DNA from: Pseudomonadota bacterium
Lineage (GTDB): Bacteria; Pseudomonadota; Gammaproteobacteria; Xanthomonadales; Xanthomonadaceae
NCBI GenBank assembly: GCA_023419315.1
Contig: JAEZYE010000049.1
Location: forward strand, 1-24,376
Direction: 5' to 3'
DNA: 24,376 nt
The notes under the pieces were generated by a model. The model was not told where the DNA came from. It did no database searches and worked only from the letters and a program-made list of their open reading frames with translations. Position 1 is the stretch's first letter; the number at the start of each line of letters is the position of its first letter. This document shows, in pieces, positions 6,603 through 13,341 of the stretch. A program made the translations under genes and the position numbers.

Positions 6603-8591
6603 ATGAGCTATTTCGTCACCGGCGCTACCGGGTTCATCGGGCGCCATCTGGTTTCCAGGCTGCTGGAACGCGACGGCACCATCCATGTGCTGATCCGCAA
6701 GGATTCGCAGAAGAAATTCGAAGCCATCGCGCGCAAGTCCGGATGGGACATCAAGCGCATCGTGGTAGTGCATGGCGACATGGCCGAACCGCGCTGCGGT
6801 GTGACGCCGGCGCAGGTGCGCAGACTGGCCGGCAAGGTGAAGCATTTCTTCCATCTGGCCGCGGTCTACGATCTGACCGCCAGTGCGGAATCGCAGCGCG
6901 TGGCGAACATCGACGGTACGCGTCATGCACTGGATCTGGCGGCCGTAGTGAAGGCGCCGCTGTTCCACCACACCAGTTCGATCGCCGCCGCGGGCCTGTA
7001 TCCGGGCATCTTCCGCGAAGACATGTTCGAGGAAGCCGAAGGACTGGATGATCCCTACCTGCGCACCAAGCACGATTCCGAGGGCCTGGTGCGCAAGGAG
7101 ACCCGCTTCAAGTGGCGCATCTATCGTCCGGCGATGGTGGTCGGCCATTCGAAGACCGGTGAAATCGACAAGATCGACGGTCCGTACTACTTCTTCACAT
7201 TGATCAAGAAGCTGCGCGAACTGCTGCCGCAATGGATGCCGGTGCTTGGCATCGAAGGCGGACGGATCAACATTGTGCCGGTGGATTTCGTCGCCGACGC
7301 GATGGATCACATCGCGCACAAGCCGCGTCTGGACGGGCATACCTTCCACCTCACCGATCCCGAGCCGATGCGCGTGGGCGAGGTGCTCAACACGTTCTGC
7401 CGCGCCGGCCATGCACCGGAAATGACGATGCGCCTGGACGCGCGCATGTTCGCCTTCGTGCCCAGCGGCGTGCGTGCGGCGGTGGGCAACCTGCCGCCGA
7501 TCCGCCGCTTCGTTGGCATGCTGTTGCGCGACTTCCGGATTCCGAAAGAGGTGATGAAGTTCATCACCTATCCGACGCGTTTCGACAGCCGCGAAACCGA
7601 GCGCGCGCTGAAAGGTTCCGGCATCGCCGTGCCGCGGCTGGATGATTACGCGTGGCGGCTTTGGGACTACTGGGAACGCCACCTCGACCCGGATCTGTTC
7701 ATCGATCGCTCGCTCAAGGGCAAGGTGCGCAACAAGGTCGTGGTGATCACCGGCGGTTCGTCGGGCATTGGCCTGGCGACGGCACAGCGCGTGGCCGAAG
7801 CCGGCGCGATCACCGTGATCGTGGCGCGCGGCGAGGAAGAACTGCACAAGGCCCGCGACGCCATGAACGAAGCCGGCGGCAAGGTGTTCGCGTACACCGC
7901 AGATCTGGCCGACATGGCCGATTGCGATCGCCTCATCGCGCGCATCCTCGAAGCGCATGGCCACGTCGACGTGCTGATCAACAACGCCGGCCGTTCGATC
8001 CGCCGGTCCATCGAGCTGAGCTACGACCGCTTCCACGATTTCGAGCGCACCATGCAGCTGAACTATTTCGGCAGCCTGCGCCTGATCATGGGCTTCCTGC
8101 CGGGCATGACGCAGCGCCGCCGCGGCCACATCATCAACATCAGTTCGATCGGCGTGCTGGCGAACTCGCCGCGCTTTTCCGCCTACGTGGCGTCGAAGGC
8201 GGCGCTGGATGCATTCAGCCGTTGCGCCCAGGGCGAACTGTCGGGCAAGGGCATCAGCTTCACCACCATCAACATGCCGCTGGTGAAGACGCCGATGATC
8301 GCGCCGACCAAGATGTACGACAGCGTGCCGACGCTCACGCCGGAAGAAGCGGCGGACCTGGTGGTGAAAGGCATCATCGAACGGCCCACGCGCATCGCCA
8401 CGCGACTGGGCATCTTTGCCGCGCTGGTCAATGCGGTGGCGCCGAAAGCCTATGAAATCGTGATGAGCACGGCGTTCGAACTGTTCCCGGATTCGGCCGC
8501 CGCCAAGGGCGATCGCAAGGCCATCAAGGAAAGCGCGCCCAGCCAGGAACAGATCGCGTTCGCCTCGCTGATGCGCGGCGTGCACTGGTAG
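6603..8591 (+). CDS. Fatty acyl-CoA reductase, alcohol-forming, two SDR domains
   Basis: The 662-residue protein closely resembles, as I recall it, the Marinobacter fatty acyl-CoA reductase (Maqu_2220 type), which reduces long-chain acyl-CoA with NADPH through the aldehyde to the fatty alcohol. Domain 1 (about 1-365) is an extended SDR/NAD-binding-4 domain with the Rossmann motif GATGFIG (7-13) and catalytic Y152-xxx-K156 in PYLRTKH. Domain 2 (about 375-620) is a classical SDR with TGGSSGIG (383-390), NNAG (460-463), S514/S515 and Y528-xxx-K532. Both sites look intact. The C-terminus QIAFASLMRGVHW is also shared. AGGA at 6591-6594 precedes the ATG. It is divergent from ACBP and a TetR gene and converges on the globin gene. 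Fatty alcohols feed wax ester synthesis, but no wax synthase is in the window. Confidence 0.93.
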   Translation: MSYFVTGATGFIGRHLVSRLLERDGTIHVLIRKDSQKKFEAIARKSGWDIKRIVVVHGDMAEPRCGVTPAQVRRLAGKVKHFFHLAAVYDLTASAESQRVANIDGTRHALDLAAVVKAPLFHHTSSIAAAGLYPGIFREDMFEEAEGLDDPYLRTKHDSEGLVRKETRFKWRIYRPAMVVGHSKTGEIDKIDGPYYFFTLIKKLRELLPQWMPVLGIEGGRINIVPVDFVADAMDHIAHKPRLDGHTFHLTDPEPMRVGEVLNTFCRAGHAPEMTMRLDARMFAFVPSGVRAAVGNLPPIRRFVGMLLRDFRIPKEVMKFITYPTRFDSRETERALKGSGIAVPRLDDYAWRLWDYWERHLDPDLFIDRSLKGKVRNKVVVITGGSSGIGLATAQRVAEAGAITVIVARGEEELHKARDAMNEAGGKVFAYTADLADMADCDRLIARILEAHGHVDVLINNAGRSIRRSIELSYDRFHDFERTMQLNYFGSLRLIMGFLPGMTQRRRGHIINISSIGVLANSPRFSAYVASKAALDAFSRCAQGELSGKGISFTTINMPLVKTPMIAPTKMYDSVPTLTPEEAADLVVKGIIERPTRIATRLGIFAALVNAVAPKAYEIVMSTAFELFPDSAAAKGDRKAIKESAPSQEQIAFASLMRGVHW

Positions 8592-8627
8592 CGCTGGGCG
8601 GAGCCGGAAAGACCCGCCGGCGCGCGG

Positions 8628-9050
8628 TCAGGCGGGATCCCGCGAAGGAAAGCCGGCAGGCAAGGCCTGCTGGTTGCGCATGTGGAAGGCCAGCGGCTCG
8701 ATGTGGCTCCACAGGAACTCGCGCAGGGCTTCGTCGGCGATGGTTTCCTGCATCGACTGGTGGAAGCAGGCCAGCCAGCCGCTGACTTCCTCCAGCCCGA
8801 CCGAAAACGGAAGATGCCGCGCGCGCAGCATCGGTGCGCCATGCCGTTCGGTGAACAACGGCGGCCCGCCGAGCCAGCCGCTGAGGAACTCGAACAGCTT
8901 CTGTTCGCTGCCCGCGAGATCCGCCGGATGCTGTGCGCGCACGGCGGCGGCTTCCGGCAGCGTGTCCATCAACGCGTACATGCGCGTGGTGAAGCGGCGC
9001 AGGCCGGCTTCACCACCGATGCGCTGGTAGGGCGTCACATCGTCTTGCAT
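8628..9050 (-). CDS. Group II truncated haemoglobin
   Basis: The 140-residue protein begins YQRIGGEAGLRRFTTRMY, the helix B start typical of trHb group II. HGAPMLRARHLPFSV (70-84) contains the proximal haem histidine F8 (H79), and W92 is the group II tryptophan G8. Such 2/2 globins bind O2 or NO in the cytoplasm and act in redox or nitrosative stress. The start at 9050 overlaps the end of the upstream membrane-protein gene by 16 bases, indicating co-expression and coupling. The gene ends 36 bases from the convergent reductase gene; a CCCGCC/GGCGGG inverted repeat (8613-8636) spans that junction. The family assignment is firm; the exact ligand chemistry is not. Confidence 0.92.
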   Translation of the reverse strand: MQDDVTPYQRIGGEAGLRRFTTRMYALMDTLPEAAAVRAQHPADLAGSEQKLFEFLSGWLGGPPLFTERHGAPMLRARHLPFSVGLEEVSGWLACFHQSMQETIADEALREFLWSHIEPLAFHMRNQQALPAGFPSRDPA

Positions 9051-9970
9051 TGGCGCCAGCGCACGGGTTCCGGGCTGTTGGCCGGGGGATTCAGCTGCAC
9101 GCGCACGGTGCGCAGATCCGGATAAAGCTCGACCTGCTGGCAGATGCGCGGCCACACGTCCGCTTCCTTGCCGTCGTAATCGACGACCAGCGTCAGCCGC
9201 GTTTGCCATAACCCGCGCACGACGCCCGGCGTGTTCGACAGCGCCCTGGACACGGCCTGGCGTTGTGCGAGCAGTTCGTCTTCGGTGGGTTCGTGCAGCG
9301 GCGTGATCGGTCCGGGTGTCGCCGCGGCCGTGGGCGTGTTGCCCGCGGGCGTGGCGGCCACCGGCACGGGATCGCCCAGCCGCGCATTGGCGAGCGCCGT
9401 CGCCACCAGCGCGCCGAGCGTGAGGCTGGCGAGCCAGCCGATGGCGATGTGGCGCTTCGCGCGCGCGCTGGTCGTGGCGACGATTTGTTGACGCAGGTCG
9501 TCTTCGATCAGCGGTTTCAGCTCATCCCACAGCTGATGCCCGTCGAGGATTTCGATGTGGTGTCCGCGCGCGGCCTCGTGGCCTTCCTTCTCGATGCGGC
9601 CTTCGGTGGCGAGGATGCCGCCGGCCGCGCCGGACAGGCGCACGCTCGCGGCGAGTTCTTCGACCGGCGCTGCGCCGATGCGATACGCCGAGCCGTGCTT
9701 GCACGACAGCAGCCACTGCCGGCCGCCCTGTTGCAGGGTGAAGTTGCTGCGCGGGTCGGGATTCTCGTTGCCGGGATCGTGCACTTCGCTCATGCCGCGC
9801 CGGCTCATCGCGAGCAGCACGAGTTTGGAGAATTCGCGCCAGCGCAGGCCGGAGAGGGCGTGGAGACCGGAGGCGATTTCGTCATTGCGGCGACGAACCA
9901 GCCAGAGGTAGACGCTGGCGGCGACGCCGGACAGCAGGGTGATGGCCAAACCGGACAGCCAGAAGAGCAT
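9035..9970 (-). CDS. Membrane-anchored protein with Mrr-type restriction endonuclease domain
   Basis: The 311-residue protein has a membrane helix near the N-terminus (about 3-24), a cytoplasmic domain (about 42-155), a second helix (about 175-194), a Thr/Pro/Ala-rich linker and a C-terminal domain (about 230-311). The cytoplasmic domain resembles the Mrr_cat PD-(D/E)xK fold: WREF (E46), a candidate acidic residue D72 in NPDPRSNF, WLLSCKHG (K91) as the xxK element, and GGILATEG (117-124) as the following strand. The usual Q before the lysine is replaced by C90. Such fusions occur in Xanthomonadaceae as hypothetical proteins; nuclease activity is unproven. It is first in an operon with the truncated globin, overlapping by 16 bases. 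Confidence 0.75.
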   Translation of the reverse strand: MLFWLSGLAITLLSGVAASVYLWLVRRRNDEIASGLHALSGLRWREFSKLVLLAMSRRGMSEVHDPGNENPDPRSNFTLQQGGRQWLLSCKHGSAYRIGAAPVEELAASVRLSGAAGGILATEGRIEKEGHEAARGHHIEILDGHQLWDELKPLIEDDLRQQIVATTSARAKRHIAIGWLASLTLGALVATALANARLGDPVPVAATPAGNTPTAAATPGPITPLHEPTEDELLAQRQAVSRALSNTPGVVRGLWQTRLTLVVDYDGKEADVWPRICQQVELYPDLRTVRVQLNPPANSPEPVRWRQCKTM

Positions 9971-10094
9971 GAAAAGAGACGACCTTGCGAAAGCGTCGAT
10001 TTTAGCGGCGCATCGGAAAATGTGAGTGAGCTTGCGCCGCTCCGGGACAGGTGCCGTTACGGCGGAAAACCGTCACGCACGCCACGCGGGCACG

Positions 10095-10158
10095 AAAAAG
10101 CCCGCCAGTCCGAAGTCGTAAGGGGAGGGGAGCATACGTACTTGGGGACTGGCGGGCT
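10095..10158 (-). terminator. Rho-independent terminator with a long C-rich loop
   Basis: On the minus strand a perfect 13-bp stem, AGCCCGCCAGTCC with GGACTGGCGGGCT (10146-10158 with 10099-10111), is followed by TTTTT (10095-10099). It lies downstream of the phasin gene. The 34-base loop contains CTCCCCTCCCCTT, which resembles an anti-Shine-Dalgarno sequence. A loop this long and C-rich is unusual for a simple terminator. Confidence 0.8.
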
Positions 10159-10165
10159 GGAGCGA

Positions 10166-10196
10166 TTGTTGCGCGTCGGATGCTGCCTTGCAACAA
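10166..10196. other. Second hairpin in the phasin 3' region
   Basis: TTGTTGC (10166-10172) and GCAACAA (10190-10196) form a perfect 7-bp stem with a 17-base loop, between the phasin stop and its terminator. With the terminator it gives a compact two-hairpin RNA of about 100 bases on the minus strand. Confidence 0.5.
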
Positions 10197-10235
10197 GAAA
10201 ATCATTGCGTGCGCAGGGCGCACCGCGGACGTGCA

Positions 10236-10802
10236 TCACGCAGGGGTTTTGCGCGCAGCCCGCTTGGTCGTGGTGCGTTTCGTTGCGGTGCTCTTGGTCG
10301 CGCGTGCGGCCGTCCGGGTGGCCGTCGACTTCGCGGCCGTGCGCTTGCGTGGTGCGGGCGCGCCGCCGAGACGACGCAGTTCGGCATTCAGTGCATCGAC
10401 GCGTTCCAGCAGCGCGGCCAGATCATCGCGGCTCGGCACTTCAAGACGGCGCAGCGCGCGCTGCACGCGATCCTCGAAGACCTTCTCCAGGCGATCCCAG
10501 GTATCGGTCGCGCGCTCACGTGCCTGGCCGACCTTCTGCTCGACCGCATCGCGCATCGCATCGACGCCGCCGCCCGCCAGCTTGCGCGTCTTCTGTTCCA
10601 GGGTCAGGCCTTCCTTGACCAGCGTTTCGAACAGCTTGGTGCCTTCGACCTGGGCGCGGCCGAAAGCGCCGACACCGGCCAGCCAGACCTGTTGTGCGGA
10701 TTCGCCGAGGTTCTTCGACAGGCGTTGTGCCTGCTGCTGCAGATCATCGTTCGGCTGCTTGCTCGCCTTCTTCTTGCGTGCGGACTTCTTCAACGTCGCC
10801 AT
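10236..10802 (-). CDS. Phasin-family protein with histone-like basic tail (PhaF-like)
   Basis: The 188-residue protein has a Lys-rich start (MATLKKSARKKKASK), a phasin domain (about 20-145; QVWLAGVGAFGRAQVEGTKLF is the typical signature) with long amphipathic helices and a probable coiled coil around 105-145, and an Ala/Lys/Thr/Arg-rich tail (about 150-188) like the histone H1-type region of PhaF. Phasins coat polyhydroxyalkanoate granules, and the basic tail binds DNA and helps partition granules. AAAGGA is correctly spaced for the ATG at 10802; the ATG two codons earlier sits directly on it. It is followed by two hairpins including a good terminator. A related granule protein gene lies about 2.2 kb away. 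Granule chemistry (PHA or other lipid) cannot be fixed from this window. Confidence 0.88.
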   Translation of the reverse strand: MATLKKSARKKKASKQPNDDLQQQAQRLSKNLGESAQQVWLAGVGAFGRAQVEGTKLFETLVKEGLTLEQKTRKLAGGGVDAMRDAVEQKVGQARERATDTWDRLEKVFEDRVQRALRRLEVPSRDDLAALLERVDALNAELRRLGGAPAPRKRTAAKSTATRTAARATKSTATKRTTTKRAARKTPA

Positions 10803-10885
10803 CGGCATTCCTTTACTGGGTGAAGGGATGCCCGCAGGGTGGTGGCCCCGTCTAGAGCTTTCACACCATCCGGCGCGGTGGCGAT

Positions 10886-12127
10886 TCAGCGGCCGGCGGC
10901 ACGCTGCAGCGCGACCCATTGATCGACATCGTCCAGCGCACGTCGCAGGCGGGCCGTGGCGTCGGTCATGCGCGGTGCGATGTCCAGCCCATCGAGGATC
11001 GAGCGCTGGCGCTGGCCGAGGATTTCGCGGCGCAAGCGGATGCCGTGCGCAGCGAGCATCGGTTCCAGCACGTCGGCGCGGCGGTGCAGATCGGCCAGCG
11101 TATTGCGGTAGGCCAGCTGGCAGACACGATGGCGCGAGGAAAAACTGAAGAGATTGGTGAAGAACAGTTCGCTGTCGCCGGCATTGGGTTCGAACACCAG
11201 CTGGTCCACGTCCGGAAACTGGTGCGGATATTTCTCCAGGCCGATCTGCATGCGCGATTGCAGCAGCGTGCGCAGCGTCTGCGACAGCACGGCCGGCAGG
11301 CCGCCGCTGGCCAGCCCGACCTGCTCTTCTTCGTCCGCCTGCGGAGTGGCGCGCGTCGCGTCGAACGGCACCAGCGGATTGATGCCGATCATCAGATCAA
11401 TGCCGCGTTCCAGCACCGTGGACGCATGCATCGTGCGCCGCAGCGCGCCATCGAGGAAATGCCGGCCGCGGATTTCCACCGGCGGATACAGGCCGGGCAG
11501 GGCGGCGCTGGCCTGCACGGCCTGGGAAATCGGCACGTTGTCCCAGCCCGGTTCGCCGAATCGCACCGCTTCGCCGGTATCCAGATCGACCGCCACCACG
11601 AACAGGTCGGCATCGAGCCGGCGGAAATCATTGCTGCGGCCGCGCCGCGTGAATACGTCGCGCAGGAAGGCTTCGACCGCCGTGTTGTCGAACAGCCCGG
11701 TCGGCACCAGTTCGCCCAGCCCGAGGATGACGTCCGACCAGCGCATCGCGCGGCCGGGATTGCGCAGCATGCGGCGCGCCCACTTCGCGTACAGGCCGGG
11801 CAAGCGCATCGCCCGGCGCAGGTATTCGTCCACGTTCGGACGCAGGAACGTGTCGGTGCGGAATTCCGCGTCGTCGCTGGTGCCGGTGATGAAGATGCGG
11901 CACATCTCCGCCGTGCCCATGCGGTTGGCGAGTCCCGCGGCGAGGAACGCACCCGAGCTGACGCCGACGTAGCAATCCAGTCGCGTGAGATCCAGCCCGT
12001 CGAGCGCTTCGTCCAGGGCGCGCAGTGCGCCCAGTTCGTACATGCCGCCGATCGGTCCGCCTCCGGCGATGGCGAGCCCGATGCGGCCGCCGTCGCGGCG
12101 TTGTCTTGCGCTGTGGAGGGAAAGCAT
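10886..12127 (-). CDS. Patatin-like phospholipase/lipase
   Basis: The 413-residue protein has the patatin elements in order: glycine-rich oxyanion loop GGGPIGG (22-28), nucleophile elbow G55-V-S57-S-G59, and the Asp of the catalytic dyad in DGA (226-228). No signal peptide is visible, so it probably acts at the inner face of the membrane or on intracellular lipid bodies. Patatin-like enzymes hydrolyse acyl esters of phospholipids or neutral lipids. It lies 83 bases upstream of the phasin gene on the same strand, suggesting joint transcription and a role in turnover of stored lipid (inference). The ribosome binding site is weak. A possible -10 box (TACACT on the minus strand) lies at 12155-12160. 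Confidence 0.9.
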   Translation of the reverse strand: MLSLHSARQRRDGGRIGLAIAGGGPIGGMYELGALRALDEALDGLDLTRLDCYVGVSSGAFLAAGLANRMGTAEMCRIFITGTSDDAEFRTDTFLRPNVDEYLRRAMRLPGLYAKWARRMLRNPGRAMRWSDVILGLGELVPTGLFDNTAVEAFLRDVFTRRGRSNDFRRLDADLFVVAVDLDTGEAVRFGEPGWDNVPISQAVQASAALPGLYPPVEIRGRHFLDGALRRTMHASTVLERGIDLMIGINPLVPFDATRATPQADEEEQVGLASGGLPAVLSQTLRTLLQSRMQIGLEKYPHQFPDVDQLVFEPNAGDSELFFTNLFSFSSRHRVCQLAYRNTLADLHRRADVLEPMLAAHGIRLRREILGQRQRSILDGLDIAPRMTDATARLRRALDDVDQWVALQRAAGR

Positions 12128-12154
12128 GCGGTGGCCGGGCTCGAAGACGACCGG

Positions 12155-12160
12155 AGTGTA
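12155..12160 (-). promoter_or_regulatory. Possible -10 box for the patatin gene
   Basis: The minus strand reads GCTACACTCCG here, matching a sigma-70 -10 box (TACACT) about 28 bases before the ATG. No good -35 box is visible at 17 bases. Confidence 0.3.
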
Positions 12161-12236
12161 GCGGACCGGGCGCCACGCCCGTGAAGGATGGAAGCGGTGG
12201 CTTGCCGTCGACCGGCCACGCCCGGATCATGCCGGC

Positions 12237-12950
12237 ATGGCCCGTTCCTCACCCGTCGCCGAACGCCTCGCCCGCCGCCTGATCTGCCATCAGGCATTGC
12301 ACGACCCGCAGCGCGAATCGCGCAATCGCCTGCGCTGGCTGCCGGAATTGCGGGGGTGGCAAGCGGCCCGACTGGAGCGCAGCTTCGAACACTTCCTCGC
12401 CGATCCGGAGCGGCGGGGCGCGGCGATGTTCTTCCTGACCGATGTCTATGGCGATCACGACTTCAGCCGTCGCGATGCGAACGTCGCCAAGGTGATCCCG
12501 ATGATGCAGCGGCTGTTGCCGGTCACCGTGCTGGAAACGGTCGCCGATGCGATTGAACTCGGTGCGCTGACGCATGCACTGGACTTGCGCATGGCGGAAG
12601 CGCTGGAGGCGATCGCCCCGCGTCGCAAGCGGCTGGATCCCGGGCTATACGGACAGGCCTACCGGGCCGTGGGCCTGCCGCGGCTGCGTCGTCGGCAGAT
12701 TGATCTGATCGCGCGGCTGGGCGTGGGGCTGGCGCAGGCGGTGCGCATGCCGGGCGTGCTGACCCTGCTCAAGCTGTCACGCGGGCCGGCGCGCGCCACC
12801 GGCCTGGCCGAATTGCAGGGCTTTCTGGAACGTGGCTTTGCGGCGTTCTCGGCGCTGGGCGATGGCCGCGCCTTCGTACAGGACATCGAACGTGCGGAGC
12901 GGCGGGTGTCGCAGCGCCTGTTCGCGGATCATCCGCAGCCGTTCGATTGA
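12237..12950 (+). CDS. Conserved hypothetical protein in the granule gene neighbourhood
   Basis: I do not recognise a named family for this 237-residue protein. It looks soluble and mainly alpha-helical, with no signal peptide. The most distinctive stretch is AAMFFLTDVYGDHDFSRRDA (62-81), rich in aromatic and acidic residues and probably functionally important. The C-terminal half (about 140-230) is helical with many Arg and Leu residues. The gene is divergent from the patatin gene (109 bases between starts) and ends 16 bases from the convergent PHA_gran_rgn gene. The ATG at 12237 lacks a clear ribosome binding site, but the frame has strong coding bias throughout. A link to lipid or granule metabolism is suggested only by position. 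Confidence 0.8.
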   Translation: MARSSPVAERLARRLICHQALHDPQRESRNRLRWLPELRGWQAARLERSFEHFLADPERRGAAMFFLTDVYGDHDFSRRDANVAKVIPMMQRLLPVTVLETVADAIELGALTHALDLRMAEALEAIAPRRKRLDPGLYGQAYRAVGLPRLRRRQIDLIARLGVGLAQAVRMPGVLTLLKLSRGPARATGLAELQGFLERGFAAFSALGDGRAFVQDIERAERRVSQRLFADHPQPFD

Positions 12951-12952
12951 TC

Positions 12953-12968
12953 GAGGCCGCGCGGCCTC
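12953..12968. terminator. Perfect 16-bp palindrome between convergent genes
   Basis: GAGGCCGCGCGGCCTC is self-complementary over all 16 bases and fills the gap between the converging ends of the hypothetical gene (12950) and the PHA_gran_rgn gene, including two bases of the latter's stop codon. No T-run is present. A shared bidirectional terminator is the simplest reading. Confidence 0.45.
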
Positions 12969-13242
12969 AGGCGAACTTCTCGCTCAGCACGCGGCGGATT
13001 TCCGCCTCGATCGGTCCCTTCATCGCGGACAGCAGGAAACCGAGATCGGCAGTGACGTGCAACTGCTGCGGCAGCAGCGCGATGCGTCCGTCCACGCCGG
13101 AGCGGCTGAACTGCAGCACGTCGCCGGCCCACGAGTAATCCATGTCGAAACGTTCGGACAGTTTGCGTGCGACGTCTTCGACCGCCTTGCGTGCCTGCGC
13201 AGGCGTTTTGCCGTGGTCGTGGAGGATATCGATGCTGGCCAT
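12967..13242 (-). CDS. PHA_gran_rgn family protein (polyhydroxyalkanoic acid system protein)
   Basis: The 91-residue product matches the family described as putative polyhydroxyalkanoic acid system protein: IDILHDHGKTPAQARKAVEDVARKL at the N-terminus (3-27), the mid-section DYSWAGDVLQFSRSGVDG (35-52) and the end LGFLLSAMKGPIEAEIRRVL (67-86). Members are found near PHA granule genes; their biochemical role is not established. GGAG with suitable spacing precedes the ATG at 13242. It is small, cytoplasmic and without membrane segments. With the phasin and patatin genes within 3 kb it supports a granule-associated region. Family recognition is from memory of the signature, so a profile search would be the confirming test. 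Confidence 0.82.
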   Translation of the reverse strand: MASIDILHDHGKTPAQARKAVEDVARKLSERFDMDYSWAGDVLQFSRSGVDGRIALLPQQLHVTADLGFLLSAMKGPIEAEIRRVLSEKFA

Positions 13243-13328
13243 GGGATGCGTTCTCCGTTGTCGCCGTATTGTGTGCGATGCGAGGTGATGCGCGCATCAT
13301 GCGGGCTGGACGTTTGCCGTCAACCTGC

Positions 13329-13334
13329 TAGGCT
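13329..13334 (+). promoter_or_regulatory. Possible -10 box giving a leaderless FHA transcript
   Basis: TAGGCT lies 7 bases before the GTG at 13342, where the transcript would begin. No Shine-Dalgarno sequence is present in between. This is compatible with a leaderless mRNA but is only a sequence-level guess. Confidence 0.3.
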
Positions 13335-13341
13335 GCCGCGC

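Larger units (their letters stand above)
9971..10235. other. Intergenic region downstream of the phasin gene
   Basis: No gene is seen in these 265 bases. The part nearest the phasin stop carries two consecutive hairpins (10166-10196 and 10099-10158), the second a terminator on the minus strand. The rest would hold the promoter for the Mrr-type membrane protein gene; I could not single out convincing -35 and -10 boxes. Confidence 0.5.

Noticed and set aside
3794..7051. Very long plus-strand open frame across the TPR, TetR and ACBP region
   Set aside because: It is antisense to well-supported minus-strand genes, is Arg/Gly-rich without homology, and crosses several unrelated genes. It is a product of GC-rich codon bias.
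6342..8585. Minus-strand open frame of 747 residues opposite the fatty acyl-CoA reductase
   Set aside because: The plus-strand reading has two full catalytic SDR domains and family-level similarity throughout; the antisense frame is His/Arg-rich with no domain.
9035..9970. A functional type IV restriction system
   Set aside because: The nuclease-like domain is tethered between membrane helices, lacks the usual Gln-x-Lys motif and has no partner restriction gene. Calling it a defence system would overreach.
10095..10158. Structured region as a tRNA or other stable RNA gene
   Set aside because: There is no cloverleaf or T-loop. The 13-bp stem with T-run fits a terminator, and only a regulatory 3' RNA remains plausible.
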